Assembly: GCA_030248215.1 (NCBI GenBank)
Contig: JASANG010002608.1
Span: 1 to 64,000 of the forward strand
DNA length: 64,000 bases
Direction: 5' to 3'
Source of the DNA: Enoplolaimus lenunculus
Lineage: Eukaryota > Nematoda > Enoplea > Enoplida > Thoracostomopsidae
In this document: positions 35,901 through 50,900 of the stretch, piece after piece
Layout of the letters: each line of letters starts with the position of its first letter
Numbering within the stretch: position 1 is the first letter of the stretch
Notes under the pieces: generated by a model
Database searches by the model: none
The model's input: the letters and a program-made list of their open reading frames with translations, nothing else
Told to the model about the DNA's origin: nothing
Translations under genes and position numbers: made by a program

Positions 35901-38900
35901 AAGAACAAAGATTTTCTTTTGCATAAAAATACTGTCCCCTAATTATTCCAGTTTTATAACAATGAGACTCACCCTTTCCAAAAGGCAAAGTGTTGCTTTC
36001 AAAGCACCTTCGGGCCGACCAAATGGGAAACAGTACCTGCAATAAACAACAGCTAAACTCGACGTTTGCAATGAATTTCAGCAGCTGTAGGATCGGAGGA
36101 AAACATTGACATTCGAATTTTTGCTATATTTTCCATAACCATGACATCTTTTCTACACCAAAGAGCGAAAATTTTGGCGTCAGTTGCCAAAATGGAATTT
36201 TTGTATACGCATATTACCACGCCTAACACTAACCTCAGCGTAAGAATGAGCGTATAACTCAACCAAGCAAAAAATAAAGTCTAAAGCTTAAGCTTACTCC
36301 ATTGCCATCCGCTAAAAACGGTACACCGCTCCAAATAACACTGCCGAGTCCGATGGAGGGAATGGATGCACAGAACACCATAATTCACCTTACAATATGT
36401 AATACTGTCAGCATCCAAACAGGGACACAAGTGGGATTTTTAAAGTTTACATACGCTAGATCCAACGACGTAGTTATGGAAGTTTTCAAAAGTGAAACCA
36501 ACTTTCGGGATTTTGGTTCAGGAGTTTTTATACAATGCATCATTTTGCAACACAATAATCCCACATGGAAATTTTTATAGGACGTAGCCCGTCTTTCCAC
36601 AATCCTAGCCAGCCCCGTTGGAAAATTTTGATTGAGATCACATCGGGGAAAGGACACCCGCCAGTGCCCGCTTGGATCCACTTGTAAGCAAAACGTACGT
36701 ATAAGCAGGGACCAGCGCACTCCGTCTCGGCAAGTCTCGGGATTTGGCTGGTCTCGGTATCGGTCTCGGTCTCGGCCACGCTTTTTTTCATTCTCGGTGG
36801 TTTACAAATCGATACCAAAAAGGTGAAACAGTGATAACCTATCACAAAAATTTTCCTTGGACCGCAGCTTTAGCCCGGAAGAATTTGCGCATTTCGCCTA
36901 CCAACGCACTAACACACAGCGAACGACTGTGGAGCACACCACTGCCTGGTTACACAACGACTTGAGAAACAGAGTGACCCCCTCCGGTTGCCCGAAATTG
37001 TACTTTTGAATGGAAACCCAAAACACTTTGATTTAATTGCGACAAAGCCAAAATAATTGCATTTTCGCGTTTCAAATGTTTAAAGCAGTGTGTAGAAAAT
37101 TATGGGTCATCCGCATTTATAACGTCTACGATATGTTAAAAAATTCTACCGTCTATTCGATTGGCCCGGTATCAAAAGCAACATTGTTGAGACAGTGGGA
37201 TTCGTCCCGAGCCTGTTCGAAGGTATGGAGACAGTGCAGCCAAGTGAAAAATAAAGTAAGAAATAAAGTTTGGCGGCGATTTATTAGTCTAATTGTATAA
37301 AACGGCCGCTCAGAGCAGATGAAAACATTCAAAACTTTTGTTAAAAAATCTTATTTTTATTTTCCGTAACGGATAAAAATTACCGAGACCGAGACTAAAA
37401 GACTCGGTCTCGGTCTCGTTTTTTTGACCGAAACCGCCCATCCCTACGTATAAGCAGTTGGACTATCAACGTACGGCTACGATAAAGAGTTATTTAGGAG
37501 TGAACATGTTTGAACATTACTGGTATACGCAAAATCACTGGTTTGGGAACCGATGACTTACATCAGAAGTAGAACAGGGTAAGAAAGTACGTTTGCGACC
37601 AAAACAAGTAGACATTAGACGTATCTTATATACTAATTCGAGCAACAAAGGGGTTAAGTTTGGAATGGGTCGGTTTGGACTTTAACGGGCGTACATAAAA
37701 GCAGCTTATTTGTGAAACAGTGTGTCACGATACGACAGAAGTGTTACCAGGTGTTGATTAAAACGTGGCATTTTTACTGGCGAGTAGTAAATTTTCATCC
37801 GAGTAAAAATACCACACGACACCGGAGCCGGAATTTTTCAAAACCAACACCCGGACCCGGATTTTTGCGGTGAAAATGCCCGGAATAATCGGAATACTCG
37901 GAGTCAGATGCAACTCTCCATTTTGGCTTTAATCTAGAAGCACTATAAACTTCTAAATATACAACTGCCTCGCAATAAAGTTTACTTACCTGAAATGTGT
38001 GATTTGTTTTTCGATGAGTATACGCAGGCGTTCACGAAGCAACTCAAATTTTTCCCGTTCTTCCGTAGTCACAGTGCCAACACCGTCAGGCCTAAAAACA
38101 CAACAATACGCAATATGAACGAAATGCAAAATACTAAAAAGTAACTGGGCTACAACTTAATATTCAGGCATATGTGTACCTGTATGGCAATGTATGCTAA
38201 CATACACTTACCGTGCATATATACCGACATGTAGCACCTCTGACCAGTTAGCAACAGGTGTGCAAACAAGCAAACTGCGGCGGCTAACAAATCTAGACGA
38301 AACTGATATTCGCTACACATGGGCGTAGACCAGGAATTTGGAAAGTGGGCTGCGTTGTATCAAAATTTTAACGAGAAAGTTACTTGTGTTGCAAATTGAA
38401 ATTATGTCCAAAAACTGCTCTGCACGAAAATCCCAAAACGATCAGTTTGACAGTTGAAACCCTCTTGGCTACGTCCTTGGTGCTACACACAATCGATAAT
38501 ACCAGCAAAGATCTAAACAGTTATAGCTACAACAGTTTCCCTGCACCAAAAATTCCGGCTGAAACTACGTTATACCTCCATAAATCTCAAACTGTGTTAA
38601 TAAGTCATACTGTTTGCTTTCTGAACTGTTACAAAACGTACCGATTACCGTGCACATGCGACGCACAAAACGCAAAACTGTAATGTACAAGTGTCGGATC
38701 AATCATACTACCAGATTCAGCTTTATCAAGCAAATCGTTGAGCAGACATACATGACGATAGCAACCACGCACCGCGTATCGAGCACAATATTCGTCGAGA
38801 ATAAATATTTGGCCTGGGCTGAACCAACCCTAAAACAAATACTGTCTGTCGTTTTAAAATGTCTTTAACAGGTATCACGTCGTTTTATACTCGATAATTT

Positions 38901-41900
38901 AATTGTTCACTATTCAAACTTAGGTTCGAAATTAAGTTTAGGCTTAAGCATCGGCAGCAGTCAGGCGACAAGCTGTCAGGCGACGAGTTGTTGTAGATAT
39001 GATTAAAAAAGTTAACTGATAAGTTTGATTAATAGAAATTTTGCGCAAGTTACACAATGCATGAACATTAAAACTTATTTGTAGAGAATGAAAGTATCAT
39101 TGCACTGAGCGTTGCAAATAGTTGAATTACAAATTTAAACATCGATTTTCATAAATTAAAACTTTGCAAAAAAAGAAATTAAGTTTAAAACTTAGGAACT
39201 TCCGATTGGTCAATGAGAAACAAAATAAGATGTGATACTGTTATAAAAATGAACTGTTTGTAGATTCCATATTCTCAAATGCATATAGCACCTATCACCA
39301 GTTAGTAATAGGTTTTGAAACTAACGAACTGCTGCAATTGCAGATCTCAAAATTTGCACAGTAGCAGAGAAAATCGAAAGTAATAAATGTGCTGAATTTC
39401 AAATCTCACTATTCCCTAGTTCAAAAGTTATTAAGGATATCAGCAACTGCTAATAGGTGCTACACACATTTGAGAATACGGGCTTAGATCTGAGCGATCG
39501 AGTCTTTCAGTAAAAAATTATGCGACAACTGAAGGATTTGAACGAAACATAACTGCTAGGGTGACACTATGCTTCTGATGACGTCCGGCGTCGTTGGTTA
39601 CCGTCCGTCACCATACGATACGAGTAATTTGCGTACGATACCACAAGGTGAGATACGGCGCCATACGGACGACGGACGGTTTCGGATATGTGATGGACGG
39701 CGACGAACAGCGCCGTACGACAAGTACAGCGCAACTCTAACGGTCAAGTTATACTTTTTAACATGTTTAATGCCTTCCGATTCCGTCTAAGGTAGGCATA
39801 CGCATGCTGTAACGGTTACTATCGAAATGATAAAATACGTATCCACATTACAAAGAGATGCTTACCAATGAGCAAATTGGTTCTTGTAATCGAAAATCAA
39901 GCGTTGCGCCTTGCAAAATTGAAAACAGTTTGTCGTGTGCAAATTTCACCGGATCTGCTTGAATAAATTCATCCATGCCGTGTTTTTTCGCATTATCTGC
40001 TTCTAAAATTTTGAACACAAACAAATAAAACAACCGTTAAAATATAAACGCTTAATGCTAAATTTATAAGCAACTAATTTCTATACAAAATTTATTCGTG
40101 ATACAGAGTCAGTTTCTTAGTAAAGTTTATCAAAAAGCAACGGAAAAAATTTAAAAATTAAAAAAAACAAGTGGTGAACCAAAACAATTATCAACACAAT
40201 TTACTAATATACCATATTTTCAGCAAAACATATATCTCTCACTAGTCATAAACCAATATGATTACGCACGGGCTTCGATAGAATATTGGGTTGGAGGTTT
40301 TGCAAGAGATAGTCCTTTAGAAATTTTAAATAAGCTATTGAGCAGAAAAATTCCCGTTCCTAACGACATAAACAACTAATGATGGTACATTGCGTAAAAT
40401 ACATTCTTTTATTATATATTCTAAAAGAACATTTGTACATCAATAAGCAATATATATTTTTACTCTATGTGCCTACGTATATGAAAATTACGTAAAGAGA
40501 ACTGAGCTCTGCCGGAGCACCAAGATATCACAATAAACGTACCCTTCGAAGACGCTTGAAACGATCCTTGTTTGAGCGAAACCGGTTTGTGTGACTGCCC
40601 AGTAGCGCGATATAACGCTTGCACCCACATATGAATTTCATTTTCGTCATCAGTTGCAAATTTAATTTCGTCACCCTCGCGTACTGCGCTAAAGTAGTAT
40701 TTTCCTCCCAATGACACTAATTCTAAAAATACAACACTACTTACACAGCAACGGTAACCAATCAACGCACGGGCGCGTACCGTTTTGAAAACCAGACGAT
40801 TCAGCCTCAATCGACCTAATTTTGCCCATTTAAAGTTTGATCTCAGTTGTAATGCATTCGAAAATTTAAACTTGAACTTTTGGTCTTTTCTAAGACAAAC
40901 GCAGATAAAATCACAAGATACTTTGCTACGGTTAATGAAGTTATCTTAACTCAACTATACAACAGTTTTCGCCTTACCTGGTTCGAACCGGGCACCACAA
41001 TGACTTAGCCTCGCTATGAAAAACCGTTGGCTGCCTCTGCAAATGTTTAAACCTCGCTTGTAAGTCATAATACGAAAAACAAACATGCCATACCCGTAAT
41101 GAAAAGCTTTAGCCCTCCCTCAGCACGGGCCTAACCTGGATCAGGTTCAGCATAGTCCACCGTAAAACCATCGAGTTGCATGAATTCAGTTGGCTCAGCT
41201 TTGCGTTCACGATAACTACACATCGCAAATGTATAATTTGATATTTGAACCAGGCAAAAAAAGCGTCGTTTCCATTTTTTCCAAATACTCAATCGTCCGA
41301 TTGCATAACAGTACCTATAATAGTTGCAACAAGAGTGGATGATATGCACAACAGTGTGCCACTGCGCCCATTCTATGTACAAAAACTGTACACAGCGCAT
41401 GTTGTGTTTATGACCTACTTCCCGCTGCTAGATTTTGTGCCATAAACTAGCACGTCAGTAGTACACTCTTGCGCAACGTTGGCATCAGCCGCTCTTAGTT
41501 GCAAAAACTATGAAAATAATTTCCAGTATTACTAAGTTTCTATCGTTACAATGAAGTCTGATTCAAAGTATAAAACCACAACTTGGCATTATCCGGCCTA
41601 TAACGTTTTCAAAAACGTAATTTATGTACAAAATATGTTTAAAACAAGCAGCTGCGTTGTTTTACGAAACGTGTTTCCATTTAGCTTTGCATTGAATGCA
41701 AATCAAAAACACACTTACCCGCAGTACTTCAAATTTTGCGGCTTATCAACGCGAATCACAATGCGAATTTTCATCGCTTTGTCCGGTGAATTTTTCGCCA
41801 CCGTCATCGGATACCATTCGGGCGACTTTGAACAGTTTGGATTTGGTTTGATCACAACCTGAAAAAAATCCAATTCCGACACACAATAAGTTCGCTGCGT

Positions 41901-44900
41901 TAATTGTACAGCAAACGCCGTTGCAAGTCGAGGCTCCTACTCTTCGGATGCTTTAAGAAAATTTCATTATTCCTGTCACACAATGCAAAGCTACACCGTT
42001 GTTGGACAGGAAAAATTACTCAGCTATGTAAAATTTTATTACAAAAAATTTTAATTAAAACTTCCAATTCAAATACCACACAGGTTCCGCTTAATTACAT
42101 CGTTTGTTCGTTTTAATGTCATTGTAGCGTCCTTCAAAACTATCAGCGATCCAGGTTTTGGTCACCGGAAAGTTCGTAGCACCATAAGCAATTTGGCGTA
42201 CCCGGATACAACCAGTTAACGACATAATGACAGACCCATAAGTTTAGAATGCAGCTTGTAACAAGCTTTATTTCACTACTCTAGTCCATCATAGTTTAAG
42301 GTTGTCTCCAGTGGCGTAGCCAGGATTTCAGTTCAAGTGAGTACGACCTCGTGTGAAAGAAATTTTTTCTGACCTCTAGGACCCACAAGGTTATTTTTGT
42401 TTTAGTATAACAGTCGAAACTAAAACACATCCCTATTCAGCGATGCTACGCTACCTTTCCAAGCTCCTTATCTTCAAGAGCAAGAAGGCCACTACGTTCG
42501 GCAAACAGTTTGATTTTGACAAAAGGCAACGGATGTTGTGTTGGAAAGTCGCCCTGAGTATCCCATCTGGAACAAAAAATACCAAAATGAAAAAAAACTG
42601 AATGTGAAACATTTTTGATTTTTCAATTCTAAATAAACTAATCGACATGCATATTATGTATATAATTATAAGTTAAACTACGTTTAAAAGCATAATTGAA
42701 ACCGGGTAACCTATGCTAACCCGTTAATGACGTATTAACCTTGTAACCCACGCTCTGTCAGACACATTCATTAGCGACCTGTCCAAAACAAAGATACACG
42801 ATGCCGAAATTTCGTATGATCAAAGAGAATGCCGTTTCCAACTGAAATCTTCGCCAACTCAAGTGAAAAACTTTTCAACCGCATGAAAAACATTCTCTTA
42901 CGATAACTTTCTGTTGTATTTGTTAACAATTTCCGGCTGCAAAACTTAATATATAACGCATCGCCATTGACAATAATTTAAAAAATTAAATTATTAAACA
43001 CACGTAACCATGAGAAAAATCGTACAGGTAAAAAACTCAAATTAATTAATTTTAAAAAACATACGACGGTTTCGAAGCTTCTGCATGATCGGTTTGTAGC
43101 TTTTCGCTGCCGTCTACTTCCATCGTACAGTATACAATACGATTTGATGCCAACGATTTTAAGCCTTGAACTTCCATAACAACAACCTGAGTGTAACAAA
43201 GTATACTTATGTAGTCACGTATGCCTAGAGGCGGACGCGGAGGTGGATCCAGAAATTTCTGATGTGGGTGTGCTGGAGATTGTTATAAAACGCAATTCAA
43301 TTTTTACTGTAAGCCATATATGTCATTGGCAGCGAAAAATGGTAAGCTAGGCTTATCATTTCATCCCTAAAAATTTTCTGAGGGGAAAAATTGTAAGGTA
43401 TATAAATCTAAACCTAAATTATGCCCCAATCGGAAAACTTCGTAAACACTGTGTGAAAAGTATTCACGAGGCTGTAAACCGCTTCGCTAGCTAATTCAAA
43501 GCCACCGTTCCACTTGCATATCAATTGTCACCAGAGTACCTTGATGCTGTCAAATTAAAATTGTCCATAAGCTATTTATTTAACACACCTATGTTTTAAA
43601 CAAATTAGCAAAGCATAAAACATTACATGAAATATTTTGTAAAGCACGGAATAACAGTAAAATATGCGCAACGTGAATACAATAAACTCCTTCGCTATAG
43701 CCGAAATTAAATTCGTCCGGAAAACTATAATCTTGACTCGACTGTTGTGTACTCCCTCCACAGGCGAAGGCTTGGACTCAATCTTAGGCTTAGGTTTATG
43801 AAACCGCCTAGCTAAGCCTAAGTCTAAGCCTGCACCTAAGCCTTACAATAATCGTCGATTCACTTACCTCGAGATTAAAATTCAACACAACATCCGATTT
43901 ACTCAACGTGGACTCCGGTTCGTCCTGGTCCAATTTGTTCAAACTTTGAGATGAACCTTTTTTGCGAATGCTATAAAAACAAGACAAACCAACGTACAAA
44001 CATAACAAAACCCCGGATAAGAAATTTTGCATACATTTGTTAGTTGAAATTTTGCATACATTTGTTAGTTGAAATTTTGCTGAACATCTGCCTGAAATAG
44101 AAGTTCTACTAATTTTCAACTGAAAGTCTTACACTGATTTCTGTTCAAGATTCGAACGTTTCACAAGAATGGGTCCACTGAATGTCAGTAAAACTATTAT
44201 TCAGACACTAAACAGTGCTCTGTTAAGAACCAATATCTAAGATATTTTAGCTATATATGGTTGCGTAGGAAATTTTAATGTATACTTTTGATCTCATAAC
44301 ATTAAAATTTATAATTTCACAACAGTTGCTAACTTGCCCGACAAGTTGTCGCCCAACAATGTCGTAAAGTGAACGAACAAAGCTAAACATAATCCTAAAC
44401 GCAATCTAATCCTAACCGTAAGCCTAAGCATATGATATGCGACTAATTATCGAGCCGAAGAGATTTCGGATTACAAGTTATCGGACGACGAATTGTCGTA
44501 ATACTACATATAGTTGGCAAAACATACAACGTAACATGACGAATCACAGTGCATGCAAAAAAGTGACTGCGAAAATAGGTTTCCTATTACAGAAAGCGAA
44601 GTTTACAACTCTAAATTCGAACATTTTTGCTATCAAAAAGTAATACGACCGAAACTCTATTAATTTGCAACACCGTTAGCCTTCAGGAAGCGGTTATATT
44701 TAAAAAAATGTTATGAAGAAAAACGATAGCAGAAATCATATATTTCTAGATCAGCCAGAGCAATTTCATACCATATACTTGCAATGTCTAGAACCGTATT
44801 CTAAATTGTGTGTAGCACACTATCACCAACTAGAAATAGGGTTTGAAACAAGTGAACGGAAGCAGCTGTGAAACTCAAAACTTGCGTAGGAGTTAGACAA

Positions 44901-47900
44901 ATCTAATGCAACAAAAAAGAGCCGAATTTTGGACTGTACAGTTCTTTCAGTTCGCTGAGTTAAACATGAATTCCTGTTTCCTGCTCCTGTTGTGGCGTTG
45001 AAAAACGCAGGAACCAGATTTTTTCCGGTTTTTAGCAAATTATAAAAAATAAGTTTGCAATACAAATTTAACGTATCGAAACTTTTGCTGAAACTCAGCT
45101 TCTGTTCACAACTTGAGTTTCGTCTACACAGTCTTTATATTTTAAAGTATTCGACGCTTGCTTTTTGTATACACTGAAAAATTGGCTAAATGAAAACGCA
45201 ACACAGCCGATGGACAGCTTATTTCATTTGAACATAGTTTATTAGCCGTGATTCGATGGAGTAATATATTTCCAATTCGTATTTTGGTTTCTGTTCCTAT
45301 TGCGGTTCCTGTTACTGTTCCGGCGAAAAAAATGAATTCTGGTTATTAAATGTTTTTCCTGTTGGAACAATGCTCGTTCGATAGTTCCAAACATATATCA
45401 CCAACTGGTAACAGGTGTTACACACATTTTAGAATACGGATGTAAGTATAAAAAGCAAAGCTATTTAAATGCACTCATTATATGCGTTATCACCAACCAT
45501 GCAACAGTTGACTGACTAAGTCGGCGATTGGGCTTCGATTGAAATGACAATTCGCGTTCAACAGGGCTGGTAAAAAATAAAAATACTAAACGTGCTGCTT
45601 GAAAACTACTTCAAGGTGTATAATACTTGCAACTGTAAAATTCAGCGCCTATAACGAGAATTCAGCGCAAAAGAATTCAACACTATTTTGTGAATTATCA
45701 GTAACTTTGAAGCAAGTGCTGTACCCATTAATCGGCATCGACATCGGTAATAATCGGCACTTTTCGTGACGATCGGCATTGGCATCGGCACTGCAAAACA
45801 CTCCGGATTCTTTGCCGATACTTTTTACACATAACAGTGACTTGGAATGCTAAGTATCATTTTCACTTGTTGGGGTAAATCGGCGCGTCGAATCAAGGAA
45901 ACTGCTATCTTTTTGCGCGTGTGTTTGAAAAAAATAATTGAAAAGAACTGTTCTCACAAAATTATAATCGTTTATCGTGGTTATGGTTTGAGCGTGTGGC
46001 TGTGTATTCCATCTGTTTTAAGCATCGTGTATTTAAATTGGAATTGGCAGCGGCATCGGTATCGGTATCGGCATATTTTCAAAATAAAAATCGGCACTTA
46101 GTATCGGCTTCGGCAAAAATTTTCTCGCGACAAATTTTTAATTGAACGTGAAGTTCGCAAATAATAACAAAACTGGAATAATTAATCAATATTATGAAAA
46201 ATAGGCTAAAATAATAATAACCATTATTCTGTCGTTTTATAAAACCTGCGCCATATATTACTAGCTTCTGCAACTACAAAAATTATCGTTCTGAATCACT
46301 TGTGAATTCAAAGGATACACCCATCGAGGCCATGCACCCCCAAACTAGTGATCAAAATCAAAATTTTGTATTAAGATTTAGTACTAAAAATGCATTTGAC
46401 TTTCGGCTGGTTTTGAACGCGTACTTTTTTCACTATCACATATCGAAACGGCTCCTCGTCAAAAATTTGTGCATCAACCACTCTTTGCAATGTATCAAAT
46501 ACAAAAAAATACAAAAAACTGAAAAATATTGAAGTGAAACTAACTAAAACAGAAAAACAAAAATATACGCATGCATAACATAAAGGCAATCACGGCGGCC
46601 TGCAATACTGGCAAATACATAACAGTCAGTATGCAACAAGTATATTTACCGAAAGCTCCAGGTTTTATTGAGTGATTGGCTGAAAAGATTTTTTTTGGTA
46701 ATTTTGGTACAAACGGGTAAACATATATAATATATAATGTAATGAAGCGCTAACGACATGCATTCACAAATATCTAAATTATTAGCTAAAAACGTAAAAA
46801 AACAACGCCCTGTTTTCCTTATTTGTTTCAAAACAGAGGACAGACTCCAGCGTTTGGGATCAGGTGTAAATTTACAAACAGTACTTTTCACGAGTTTCGG
46901 TCACTAATTTCAAAGTTTAACTTTGGAAAAAAACGCTAAATTTGTGTTTAAAATATAACTTTGTACACCAGTACCAAATGGCTAATTTAAATCATAAGAA
47001 AAAACGTTACATTTGTGTTTAAAATAAAACTTTGTATAGTAGTACCAGGTGACTAATTTCCATCCCAGTGGCATCAGAACGTACGGCGCTTTGATCTGCT
47101 CAGTGATGTCATTGAGATGGAGATTTTTACCGGGATCTCTATGGGGTGCAGCGTGAGGGTGGAAACCATTTCACAATAGGTCGGAATAGTAACCGTGCTG
47201 CAGGGTTGAAAATTTTTTACCATTTACAGTGTGGTGCGTGAAAATATTATATAATATATAATATTTATTTATGTATTATATACATCTGTATTTGCCCACG
47301 ATAATTTGAGCTCATTACCAAACATCGCTTAGCTTCATGGATAAGATGGCAATGGATCAGTAACTCTGCCTTCGCCTTAATACATTAACACACAGATATC
47401 TTCGGGCAGTTTCGACGCAATGACTAATTAAAACCTATGAAATGTGTGTAGCGACGACTACTTTTTAAAATTGCCACAATTAATTTTGTTTTCTATCTTC
47501 AAAATTATAATACTCAAGCGTACAAGCATAATAATCGTCGACTACCAAAAAACAAAGAGAAAAAATATATGAACTTAAAACCGGGACGGAAGAAGCATAA
47601 AAATGGCAACGTGAAATATGGTTAATACTTATTTTATTAATGAGTTACAAATATGAAAACTGCCAGAAAAACATTTTGTCTTGTATTGCCTGTTTCATAG
47701 ATTTTATATTTACGCTTCGAAACGTACTATACTGACCCGAATGGGTAATACAAGGTGGGCGTTATTTTGAGTCCCAATCAAAAGGAGTCTGTCTGTATCC
47801 CTAATTAGCTTCCGTTAGTATATTGAATGCATAAGTCCTAATTGGAGTCCATAACAGAGACCAAAGCTGAAGAATAGCCAAGACTGCTCAAGTATGTAAC

Positions 47901-50900
47901 AGACGCTCAGGTAACCCGAAACTTTATTAAAGCCAGAAAAAAATTAATGGACAACACAATCAGCAAAAGTACTTCGGAGCAAGTCGGTTGTGTTCAACAG
48001 GAAGAATATAAAAGAGAATGTTGTTGGATCCAACAAACATGGGATGAATCAAAAATATACCGCAGTCCATAACCGAATAACAGCGGGAAAGAGGCAAAAT
48101 AAACATCACACCCCATCCTTATTCGAGTCATTACAGTAATTAATTTTTGAACAAAGAAAATGCCTTCCATTCCATGTGAATGTGAAATTTAAATGTTATT
48201 CTATATACAGCGAGGAGATGCCCAGGAAAATTTTGGCTCCTAGAAAAGTTTGGGTGTTTTCGGTTATCCACCCCCAGCCGGCGTTTGCCCAAAAATGTTT
48301 GAATTTTGAAAATGGTGCATATTTAAGGTTCTCATGACCGATGTCTGATAGTACAAAATTTAACACCATTCGCCTCAGCTCTGCATGCTGCGTCGAATGG
48401 TATAAAATTTGTTTAACTTTTTGGCAAAAAATTTTTTGGACGACTTTGGTACCTTGAAAAGTCGAATATTAAAAAAATTCAAGACTGGATATGAAATGAT
48501 CAGGGGAGGCCATACACAGCCCAAATATGCAAAAATTTTAAAAGCGAACTATTTTTGGGCAAACGCCGGCTGCGGGTGTATAACCGAAAAGACCCAAAAG
48601 TTTTACACGTGCTTGTGATTCATTCTAAATCCCCGCATGCCCGTCCGCAATTATTTTGCCCTCCCCAAGGCCTAGTATATATATCTTAAGCTGGCTTCAC
48701 AGTTGGCATAAAAAAACTACCGATTCTTATCTAAAATCAGTACTCAGACATCAACTACACTTGTTTTACTCAATTATTATCTATTAAATCTAAACAAAAA
48801 AGCAATGGCTTCACAGTTGGCATAAAAAACTACCGATTCTTATCTAAAATCAGTACTCAGACATTAACTACACTTGTTTTACACAATTATTATCTATTAA
48901 ATCTAAACAAAAAAGCAATGGCTTCACAGTTGGCATAAAAAAACTACCGATTCTTATCTAAAATCAGTACTCAGACATCAACTACACTTGTTTTACTCAA
49001 TTATTATCTATTAAATCTAAACAAAAAAGCAATGGCTTCACAGTTGGCATAAAAAAACTACCGATTCTTATCTAAAATCAGTACTCAGACATCAACTACA
49101 CTTGTTTTACACAATTATTATCTATTAAAACTAAACAAAAAAGCAATACTAATTAACAACCCAGGGCACGTAATCGTCAAACTAAACACTAACCTTGAGC
49201 GTGAACGTTCACCAAGGCCGCGCTTGGTCAAAGACGAGCCTTTGGTCACCGGAACCGATTCTAAGTTTGACATCAACAAGTTGACAGAAGACCGCACTTC
49301 TTCAAGATACAACGTTTCCATGTCTTTGACAACGAATTTGGGCATCAATCGGCGGTCCTAAAATATGAAATAAAAATAATAAACAAAAGTCATTAAATTA
49401 GCAACTTACGATAGCGCTACACTTTTGGTGACATCTGGTGACGTACGTCACGTGTACGGCGCTGTCCATTGTCACCGTGCGTCACCATACGGAATCGTAC
49501 GTAGTAAAATTCGCGTTACGATACCGCACGTTGACAGACGGTGCCTTACGACAAGTAAAGCGTAACCTTTAGCGCAAATCCAGTTAGAAATATATAAAGT
49601 TTTCTAAGATTTTTTCCAAAATTTTCTCCGACAGTTTGAGTAGATTTTAAAAATATGTGAGGGAACGTTTCGGTGATGCAAAACAAAATTCACCGTTTGT
49701 TTCAGTTTGTTTTTAATTTTAGTGTATATTTGAAAATCAGTGCGTAGAAACATAAAAACGCATGAAATTAGGAATTAGCGACTAAATGTGTGCTTATGCA
49801 TTCAAAATAAGATAGACACAACTTCATGTTAATGATACTGTAGTACAAGAATAAGAGGGGAGAGGGGACTGATATTTTCTTTGGCCTCTCCAGAGGTTAC
49901 CCCCTGTTATTCGGTCACGGACTGTTACTTATTTTTATCCCACGCTCCGCCATCCTTTTAGGCCCGTAACCAGCTCACCTTGCTAGGGGGGCCAAAATAT
50001 TACCAGGAGGGGCATTCAAGGGTTTTTAATCACTTACAAGCAAGGTTGAAAATTTTCAGGTTGCCAAAATTTTTCTAGGGGGCTGAGCCCCCTGCCCCCC
50101 CTATTGGCTACGGGCCCGCACCCTTCGTTACTGATATATCCGGTGCTGTAAGGCTATACTCAGAAACGTACTTTTAAATCTTTAGTATTCTTTACAGCTT
50201 AGAACTCAACTTTATTTGGTCATGGAGTCATTCATGCACTGCAATTAAGGACAATCCGCCAGTCCTCAGTTATCGTCTTAATTCATACACATTTGAACCA
50301 CAATGACGATCCAGATCCCGTACTACAACGCCCTGCATTTCAATTCACGTAGAACATTTTATCTCACCATAACTTACGACATTTCGTAAATTTTTAACCA
50401 TCCAATCATAGGAAATATTTTGAGAACTGAATACATTTGGTCAATTTTCTAACAAACCAATCACAGCATATATGTTGGTTGAGAACTGATTTGGTCAATT
50501 TCTAACCAACCAATCGTAGCATGTTGAAAACTGAATACATTTAGCCAAACTTCTAACCGACCAATCATAGTATATGTGTTGAGAACTGAATAGGTACATT
50601 TGGTCATTTTCTAACGAACCAATCGTAGTATGTTGAGAGCTGAATATATTCAGCCAATTTTCTAACCACCAATCATAGCATACATGTTGAGAACTGAATA
50701 CGTGAACTGAATATATTTAGCCAATTTTCTAACCACCAATCATAGCATACATGTTGAGAACTAAATAGATTTGGTCCTTTCGTAACCAGCCAATCATAGT
50801 ATGTTGCGAAGTGAACATTTGGCCAATTTTTTAACCAACCAATCGTAGTATGTTAAGAACTGAATACATTTGGTCAATTTTCTAACCAACCAATCGTAGT

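Noticed and set aside
36385-36720. 111-codon minus-strand frame between CAPS exons 13 and 14
   Set aside because: No CAPS-like sequence, no splice fit and chance length; exons 13 and 14 join without it.
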